Source: Neurospora tetrasperma FGSC 2508 (lineage: Eukaryota > Ascomycota > Sordariomycetes > Sordariales > Sordariaceae). Taken from it: DNA of 64,000 bases. Below the pieces are notes generated by a model. The model saw only the letters and a program-made list of their open reading frames with translations. It was not told the origin of the DNA and made no database searches. The stretch lies in NCBI RefSeq assembly GCF_000213175.1, contig NW_009799099.1, forward strand, positions 2,332,123 to 2,396,122. Direction: 5' to 3'. Below, piece by piece: positions 35,701 to 43,700 of this stretch (position 1 is the first letter of the stretch; the number at the start of each line of letters is the position of its first letter). The translations under genes were made by a program, and so were the position numbers.

Positions 35701-37311
35701 ATGTTTTTCACCATATCCCGCCTCCGCCGTATAATAACCCACAACCTCCACCACTTCCTCTCCCCCCATCTCCTCCTCTCCGAAATCTCCGGCTCCCTCG
35801 GGGACCTAGGCACCCTCCTCCCCCTCCTCCTCGCCCTCTCCCTCCAAGGCTCCATCGACCTCCCCTCCACTTTAATCTTCTCTGGCCTATTCAACATCTT
35901 GACAGGGTTGGTTTTTGGCGTCCCGCTACCGGTTCAACCGATGAAAGCGATTGCTGCTGCTTCTCTCCAGGGAAATGCAGATTTGGAGACGACGGTAGCG
36001 GCGGGCGCGTGGGTTGGCTTTGCTGTGCTACTGTTGGGCGGGACGGGAGGACTGAAGAGGGTGATGAGGTGGGTGCCGGGGGCGGTGGTGAGGGGGGTGC
36101 AAGTGGGAGCGGGGATGAGTTTGGTGGTGGCGGCGGGGGGTGGGATGGTTAGACCTTTGGGGTGGTTGTGGACGCCCGAAGAAAATGGGGATGGGGGATT
36201 AGGGAAGTGGTTGGATAGTAGGGCGTTGGCGGTGTTGGCTTTTGGTGGGTTGGTTCTTACGTTGGGGCAGCAGCAGCAGCAGCAGCAGTCTGGAGAGAAA
36301 GAAAGGAGCAGGAAGAAGAGGAGCAGGATGCCGGTACAGGTACCGTACGCGTTGGTGTTATTTTTGGTTGGGATTGTGTTTGCTGTAGTGAGAGTTTCTC
36401 TGTCCAAGGACTCTCCTCAGTCACCACCACCATCACCACCACCACCCTACGACCAACCGACGAACTCGGCTCCCTGGACATGGATCTGGAACCCCCTTAA
36501 CCACATCCACCCCGAAGTCTTCCGCTCGCTGCTCAACCCGCAAGCTTTAAGCATGGCGATCGCTCAACTCCCGCTGACGACACTCAACTCGATCATTGCC
36601 GCTTCAGCACTCGCTTCCGATCTCTTCCCTCCGGACTCCTATCCCCAGCTATATGATGATGAATCGGCTGACCCACCCTTATCTCCATCCCCTTCGGCGT
36701 CCTCTTCACTATCATCGGCACCCCCGCAACCCCCCTCAGAAAACCCGAAACCCCTCTCCTCTCTCACCTCGGAAGAAGGTCCAGTCCCCCTAACCCCCCT
36801 CTCCCTCTCCATCTCGGCCATGAACCTCCTCTCTGCCCCCTTTGGCTGCATGCCCCTCTGCCACGGCTCCGGCGGACTCGCCGCTCAACACCGCTTCGGC
36901 GCGCGGAGCGGGACCTCCATCATCTTGCTAGGTCTCACAAAATTCCTACTTGGACTGTTCTTTCCTGGACCAGGGCTGCTGGGGTTGTTGGGTAAGTTTC
37001 CCAAAGCATTTTTGGGAGTCATGGTTTTGGGTGCGGGGGTGGAGTTGGCGAGGGTTGGTGTAAGAAATGTGGAAGGAGAAGAGCAGGACAGGATGGTCAT
37101 GTTGATGACTGCGGGGACGATTTTGGCGTTTAAGAATGATGGGGTTGGGTTTTTGGCGGGGATGGGGTGTTATGGGGGGTTTAAGGTTGCTGCGTGGATG
37201 GGTGGTGGGAAGGAGAAGGGGAGAGGAGGGGAACAGGGGCTGTTGGGGGAGGAGGAGGAGGAGGAGGAGGAGGAAGGGAGAGTTGATGAGGAGAGTCCGC
37301 TTTTGAGGTGA
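35701..37311 (+). CDS. MOT1-type molybdate transporter
   Basis: An intronless 536-residue membrane protein. It carries the two family signatures: EISGSLGDLGTLLPLLLAL (about 27-45) with GVPLPVQPMKAIAAASL (about 74-90), and MPLCHGSGGLAAQHRFGARS in the second half (about 381-400). About ten hydrophobic segments are visible. MOT1 proteins are relatives of sulfate permeases that import molybdate with high affinity for molybdenum cofactor synthesis; fungal nitrate assimilation depends on it. A hydrophilic loop with a Gln run and basic stretch (about 193-215) and a Ser/Pro-rich loop (about 310-360) interrupt the helices. The tail is a Glu run ending RVDEESPLLR, a possible acidic di-leucine sorting signal for vacuolar or endosomal membranes. 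Confidence 0.88.
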   Translation: MFFTISRLRRIITHNLHHFLSPHLLLSEISGSLGDLGTLLPLLLALSLQGSIDLPSTLIFSGLFNILTGLVFGVPLPVQPMKAIAAASLQGNADLETTVAAGAWVGFAVLLLGGTGGLKRVMRWVPGAVVRGVQVGAGMSLVVAAGGGMVRPLGWLWTPEENGDGGLGKWLDSRALAVLAFGGLVLTLGQQQQQQQSGEKERSRKKRSRMPVQVPYALVLFLVGIVFAVVRVSLSKDSPQSPPPSPPPPYDQPTNSAPWTWIWNPLNHIHPEVFRSLLNPQALSMAIAQLPLTTLNSIIAASALASDLFPPDSYPQLYDDESADPPLSPSPSASSSLSSAPPQPPSENPKPLSSLTSEEGPVPLTPLSLSISAMNLLSAPFGCMPLCHGSGGLAAQHRFGARSGTSIILLGLTKFLLGLFFPGPGLLGLLGKFPKAFLGVMVLGAGVELARVGVRNVEGEEQDRMVMLMTAGTILAFKNDGVGFLAGMGCYGGFKVAAWMGGGKEKGRGGEQGLLGEEEEEEEEEGRVDEESPLLR

Positions 37312-37535
37312 GATTGGATATTGCGGTGGTGGTGATGCGAATGATTGGGAATTTCAAGTTTGGTTTGCGCTGATTTGATACCCTTATTTAACATTAGTAT
37401 TATTTCGTGTTCAAACTGATCTGTCAAGGCTACCTATACATAGCACTTGAACATCTATATACACTTCCTCTTTGACTTACATTAGGGTACACTCCCATTC
37501 CACTGCTATTTGTCCTAATCTTCTACACACACCAT

Positions 37536-38948
37536 CTACACAATACTTCCCGGTGCATGAGGCGGCGCATTCCATCCCCGACTCTTGAACCTTTCCTCTT
37601 TCTCTTCCCCTTCCCACTCCTTTCTACCCCTACCATAATACCCATTTTTAAACTTCTTCACCCTCCTCAACAACCAAAAGTTATACACCCCAAGCAACAC
37701 TACCGATACAACCATCAAAACCCCTTCCACCACCATTGCTATTACTGCCGGAAAACACCACCCCCCTTCATGCTGCGCATACACACTCACCAAAGTAGCC
37801 AGCACACCCGCCACTCCGTTCAAAAACAGAGGCATATACAGCCTGTTAATCAACCAGACATAATTTCTCCGCCACCGGATGCCGAGCCAGAGGCAACCTA
37901 GGATGCCGAGGGCCATGCAACCTAGGCTGACGGCGAACCACGGTTCCATGGGATACACGACGGATCCAGAAGGGGTATGAAAGGATCCGGTAACGATAAT
38001 AAACGCAACGAGAAGGAGCCAGGTAAAACACGAAACGAGGATGTTATGGAGACGGGGTATCTTGTCAAGGGCGAGAAGCATTTGCATGTAGGGCGTGTTG
38101 AGGCGCATCGCTTGGCGCTGGTGACGGCAGGGACCTGGAGTCGACGGGACGGGACGGGGCTGGGTGTACAGAGCGGGGCCTTTGATGGGGTTTCTCATGG
38201 AGGCGTCGCCGCCAGTAGATAGAGTTTGTGAGGGTACCCTGAGCGGTGGTAGAGAAGGAGTGTCCTTCCGGGGAACGGGTGGTCGAAGTGAAGTGTCTTT
38301 CGGGGGAACAGGTGGTGGTGGTGGTGCTGCGGTCAAGGGCCTCGTGCTTGAGACACTAATGGCTGTGCTTGATGCTGGATAATGGGATGGTGTTGATATC
38401 TCGGGTGCGGAATAGGAGGGACTTGGTATCACAGTTGGAGCGTGATCGATCCTGGGAAAGAGGCTGAGTCTAGAAGTTTGGCGATGCATGAGAGGAACGG
38501 GGGAGCTTCGTGACCGGCCTTGAGGGCGAGCTGTCTCGACAGGCCTTGAAATTGATGCTGAGAGAGGCGGTGGCTTTAGATAGCCTGAGTATTGTTGGTT
38601 GCGGAAGGCATCGAAAAAGGTGCCGTTACGGGGAGAAAGACGTGGACTTGTTGGCTTGTTGCGTGGTTGGGCTCCTGTAGACCACTCCTCCCGTCGTAGT
38701 GCCGGCTGGGAATCGGTATTCCGAGCAGTTGAGGAGAACTCTTCTTGGTGTCTTTTAGGTGCTGTGTCGCTATAGCTTTCGACTATCTCATCATATACCG
38801 AGGATGATCGAGAGTTGTCTTTGTGAAAGGTGGAATGTCCGGCCTGGGATAGTTGTGTTATTGGAGTATCTCTTTTTCTTGTTTCGTGTTCGAAGCCACA
38901 CATGGCATGCGCGATGTGTGTCTGCGGGCGAGAAACTTGGGTATCCAT
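37536..38948 (-). CDS. Membrane protein with a long disordered N-terminus and four C-terminal helices
   Basis: An intronless protein of 470 residues from the ATG at 38948 (MDTQVSRPQTH). The frame is open five codons upstream without an ATG. About 290 residues are Ser/Pro/Arg-rich and disordered, with a Pro cluster (APPPPPVPPKDT and a near-repeat LRPPVPRKDTP). Then four hydrophobic segments follow: VSCFTWLLLVAFIIVTGSF, PWFAVSLGCMALGILGCLWL, LFLNGVAGVLATLVSVY and AVIAMVVEGVLMVVSVVLLGVY. The tail is basic. I do not recognise a named family; similar proteins are widespread as hypothetical membrane proteins in Pezizomycotina. The proline motifs could bind SH3 domains. It converges on MOT1 with only 224 bp between stops. 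Confidence 0.75.
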   Translation of the reverse strand: MDTQVSRPQTHIAHAMCGFEHETRKRDTPITQLSQAGHSTFHKDNSRSSSVYDEIVESYSDTAPKRHQEEFSSTARNTDSQPALRREEWSTGAQPRNKPTSPRLSPRNGTFFDAFRNQQYSGYLKPPPLSASISRPVETARPQGRSRSSPVPLMHRQTSRLSLFPRIDHAPTVIPSPSYSAPEISTPSHYPASSTAISVSSTRPLTAAPPPPPVPPKDTSLRPPVPRKDTPSLPPLRVPSQTLSTGGDASMRNPIKGPALYTQPRPVPSTPGPCRHQRQAMRLNTPYMQMLLALDKIPRLHNILVSCFTWLLLVAFIIVTGSFHTPSGSVVYPMEPWFAVSLGCMALGILGCLWLGIRWRRNYVWLINRLYMPLFLNGVAGVLATLVSVYAQHEGGWCFPAVIAMVVEGVLMVVSVVLLGVYNFWLLRRVKKFKNGYYGRGRKEWEGEEKEERFKSRGWNAPPHAPGSIV

Positions 38949-40778
38949 TTCTTGGGCAGCCAAGGGTTGTGATGGTCATACACATAGTCCATGTCAGAAA
39001 ACATAGAGCTGATAGCGCACGCACACGTACACATATTATATTATATATTTATACATGACACTATTCACTCGATGTCCCATGGTGCCGTAACAAGAAGATT
39101 TGGAAGTATCAGGAGTTGCACTTGCAACGTCAGTCTCACCAGTGCTGAACAAGCGGCGCAGTGAATACGCAGATGTCAACATTGTGGTGTTGACATTCTT
39201 TATAAATGCAAATACAACCTAGGGGCTATGCGACTCTACAGAATGCGCAGTGGGGGACTATTATTCCCGACGTGAACGAGTGACCGAGCTGAGAGTAAAG
39301 AGTTGTATGATTTGACGAGGCACATCGTTAAGGGGAGTTTGGATGGTGTCTTTCAAACGCAGGCTTCCATGCAGGCTCAGCTTCCCACTTGGTTGAGGCT
39401 GGATTGGGGGTGGCACGGCGAACTGGTGATGATGGTAGCCATGGTTGCAACCCTTGAGCTTTCATCAGGTTCAAGCCGGTGTGGCTAGCACGTTTTCGCT
39501 TGCGCGCAACAGTGGCGCTGACAAGTCCATGCAAGGCACTCGCCGCCTTCCTCCTTGCAGTCTGTTTGCAAGATAGCCGCTCGAATACTTTTGTACCTAG
39601 TAGCTGAAGAATAGCTAAAGACAGAGGACGGAGGTTGTGGTCGGTTCTCGATGAGTGTCGGACCCGGAACGGAAGTCACGGAGGATGGGCCGATCATCAC
39701 AACGGTCCAGTCCTTGGTGGATCCGGGGAGGGCCCGAAGGCACTGTTCGGTACAAGGTGATGAAGCCCGGGTAAATAGAACTGATCACTCCAAGTTCATA
39801 AAGACAGGCTAGTAGGTAGTTACCAATCAACAAGACACAGAGCGAGAGAGGGTAGGAAATCGGATGACAACCTTTGACTTTTCAAAGTCAAGAAGGAAGT
39901 GAATGTCCAAACACCAGAACAGTGTACACTACAATACAGTAGGAAAGCGTCAGTGAGAGTTTGCTTTCAAAGTGGAGAACTGTGAAAAGGACGATGGAGC
40001 TCAGGCGGCCGACGCTGCAACGGTGCGGGGATCTTGTGGTTCAATCAGCCAATTAGAAATCATGCCTGCTTCCCGTACGACTTCAAAAAAAGTTTGGACT
40101 CCACAGCAAGCAAGGGTGGAAGGTCAGCCTTTTTTTTTTTCAAGAAAGTTACCTACGCCAAACCGCAGGACACTCCGCAATCTAGAAGCAGGCAATTGCA
40201 GCGCAATCGTGACAGGCTCAACACCTTCTGAATCCGCTGGGGGAAGGGACATGTACGCAGTACGTACGGGACTGTCCTTACACCCGATTCGCCAGTCTGT
40301 CATTGACTGACGCTCTTTTGTCCCACTTTGCTCACTTTGGACCAGGAAGGCAGAGAGCAGTCGACACAAGGCTGGACTATCACAAGGAAGTGGAAGATTG
40401 TACCTACATACCCATCTTTCGTCACGTAGAGAAAGACCTCAAGAGAGCGAGAGCGAGGGACGGACGCGCTACGGATTGCGAATTGCCGGCGCATTAGCAC
40501 AAGGTCCAGCATTGGTACGCGGACCCTTCCCCGTCCAGTCGCAGTTGCAGTCGGCTTGTCCAACCTGGGTGGGTGTGCTAGCAGCGGTCCCGTCTCCGGC
40601 TCCAGTCCCCGTCCCGCCAACAGCAATCTTTCCCGTCATTCCATCTTCCGCCCTGGGCGCATTTTGAACCCTCTCCATCACCCATCGCATTGCGAACTGG
40701 CAGATTGGCACACCGCGGAGCCGGCCTCGACCAGGGCACCACTACCACTACCTCGCGCTGTAGGCGAAGGAGCTTGTT
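38949..40778. other. Divergent intergenic region, membrane protein / FHL1
   Basis: About 1.8 kb between divergent starts. It holds a perfect 9-bp inverted repeat near 39173-39196 beside a TATAAAT stretch, and a T-run at about 40128-40140. No gene is supported. Confidence 0.6.
39173..39196. promoter_or_regulatory. Perfect inverted repeat beside a TATA-like stretch
   Basis: ATGTCAACA is followed by six bases and then its exact reverse complement. TATAAAT begins a few bases downstream. It could be a dimeric transcription factor site in the promoter between the membrane-protein gene (start about 225 bp away) and FHL1. Nothing identifies the factor. Confidence 0.35.
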
Positions 40779-43700
40779 ATGTCGGAGCAAGCGATGACTT
40801 CGTCCGCACCCTCAGGCGCCGAGAGCGCTCAACCGCAACCGCAACCGCCGATTCAACAACTACAACAACAGCAGCAGCAACATCAAGAACAGAAACAACA
40901 ACCACCACCACCACCGCCTCCTCCTCCTCCTTCTCCTCCTCCTCCTCCTCCTCCACCTCCACCACCTCCACCACAGCCAGAGTCCCAGCCGGCACCCCCT
41001 CCACCAGATACCCTGTCCCAGTCGCAACCGCAGCAGTCATTACTACAACCACAGCCACAGGTCCTCGATGCTCCTGCTCACAAGCTCGATTCCGTTGCCC
41101 TCGAAAACGGCATCAGCTATACCCTCAACTCACCCCCACGACCGGCCATCTCTCCCCTAACCGATCCAGTTCCCGACCCTCGTACTCGCGAACCTTCCGT
41201 ACAACCCCTTGAAAGCGAGCTCGAAACGAATAATGCCGCCGACCAGCCCAAGACGAATGGAAATGCGCACTCCAACCCAACGAATCGACCGAACACAGAC
41301 CTTAAAGGTGGCAGGGACACCCCGCAGGTCACGGGTGTCGGGGCAACTGCAGGTGCAGCAGTAGGAGGAGCAGCAACAACCGTAGCAGGAAATTCTACAA
41401 ATTCCACCTCACACTTCACAGGTCTCGCCATGGACGGAACTCCAATAGCTCCCTTCAACACTCAAGCCCCCCCAGCGGTCGACGGTTTGGGCAACATGGA
41501 TTTTCCTTCTTCCACCATGGATCTCTTACAGTCCCAGAGTGGCCATATTCTCATGAGCTTCCTCCAGTCGCTCTCCGTAACCACCCAGCAACAACAGCTA
41601 CAGCAGATACCTCCCCTCCCACCAAATACCGTCCGTCCGTCGCAGGTCTCGCTGGCCCAGATGCAGCTCGATCAAGCCAATGCCTCGCATCTGCCACATA
41701 TAACAGCCCAGGGGGGAATCCAGCCACCCGCCGCCGCCGCGGCTGCAGCCGACGCTTCGCTCGAGTCCTTTGCCAGACTGGAATTCGCCGACGGTGTCTT
41801 CCAAATGACAACCTATGCCCTCATCATCGGTCGTGACCAACGTGCCTGGAGGTTAGCAAAGAAAGAGGAGCGTCGTGCCGAGCAATACCAGCGACTGAAA
41901 GACGAGTACGAAGCTCAGGGTTTAACCCCACCGGCTCCCCCTTCTGAAGACGCTCGCCGATTTTCAAAGTCATATATTAGTGAAGAGGGCGGCATGTTGG
42001 GTCCCGAGTCGGATGATGAGGAAGATGAGGAGGGACGCCCGTCAGATAACCGGGCCCCGAAGAAGCGGAAGATGAACGGCGGTGTTTCTTTACCTGTGGA
42101 TTCGTTCGGTGAAGTGGAGAGCAGTTTGATGTCTGCTGACCAGACCGTTGATGATGGAAAGGGTCCGGTGTCAAACAGGCAATACGTCTCGCATACCCCA
42201 GGAGCCGCGGCTGTTAATCTCAGCGCTCTCCGACCCTCTCCACACCACACACCTTTCCTGGGCATTCATTCCCCAGGTCCCAACATTGCTGCCAAGACAA
42301 AAGCCATCTCCAGAGAACATTTAAAGATTCAGTTCAACTCCCAAGCTGGCGTCTTTGAAGCCATTCCTCTGCACAAGAATGGCTTCTTCTGTGAAGATGT
42401 CCACTACAGCCACGACAAGGTGGTTCTCAAAAGCGGAGACCGTCTTCAAGTCAAGGATGTCGAGTTTGTCTTTATCATCAATGGTGTAGCTGAAGGCAAG
42501 ACCGGTGCTGAAGAGTATGAACCAGAAGAGACACCCGCGAGGAGATACTCAGAAGGCGGAAAGGAGATGAGTTTCGATTTTGAGAGCATTCACGACGTCG
42601 ACAGGCGTAGCACCAGTCCTGAAGACAATGAGGTGCCCATGTCCGTCGATCCTGACCGAGACGACAGCCAAAGTGAGCTATCAGAACCTCCGGACGAAGA
42701 TATTCTGCTGCCCGACGCGCCGGATCATGTCATGGAAACGGTTGAGAAGGAAGAGGCCGAAGAAGATGACGACGATGAAGCCCGGTCTCAGTCTCAGTCT
42801 GTGAAACCTGAGCCAAGGCCAGAATTCCCCGACATGTCCAGCGTACCACTGATGGACCCCCCCAAGAAACGAGGTCCCGGAAGACCGCCCAAGAACGGCA
42901 TCATGTCCAAGAGGGAAGAGCGACTTCGGAAAAAGCAGGCCATGGAGCTCGCTAAAAAGAACCAACCGCCTCAGCCGCCTGGCGAGCCGCCGGTCAAGCG
43001 CAAGGTCGGTCGACCGAGGAAGCATCCCCTTCCTGAGGATGCCCCGGATAGACCTGAGAAGCGCAAGTATAAACCGCGCAAGAAGAATGGAGAAGAGGGC
43101 GATGCCTCTGACGCCGAAAAAACCATCAAGGAGAAGCGGCGCGAGAAACCCAAGACGCCTCCGCTCGAACTGCGCAGGGAGGACTATACCGAGGAACAGC
43201 TGCAGAAGCCAAACAAGAACTACGGCGTCCTGATCGACGAAGTTTTGTCTGCCGCACCAGACGGGCTCACACTCAAGCAAATTTACAAACGCATCCAGCT
43301 GAAGTATCCCTTCTATTACTTCAACGTGGATACCAAAGGGTGGGAAAGCAGTGTCCGGCACAATCTTATTGGGAACGATGCGTTTAAGAAGAACGAGGAG
43401 ACTCACCTCTGGAGCCGCGTCCCCGGAATCGATATTGATGCTGGAAAGAAGCGCAAGGCACCCTCCCCTGACCACGCCTCCTCCTTACATAACTTCGGCC
43501 AGCATTACGCACCGCAACCAATGCCTCCTCATCCTGGCATGTATCACGGAGAGCACGGGGTCCAACAAAGCTATCATCCAGGTACTGTGGGCCAACGACC
43601 AAGCTATGTCACTATCGGACAGCCAGGAGCCAGCCAGCATCCGCCTCAGCATCTTCAAACTCCCCAGCCCGGCGTTCCGCCTCAGCAGCCTCCCCGGCCA

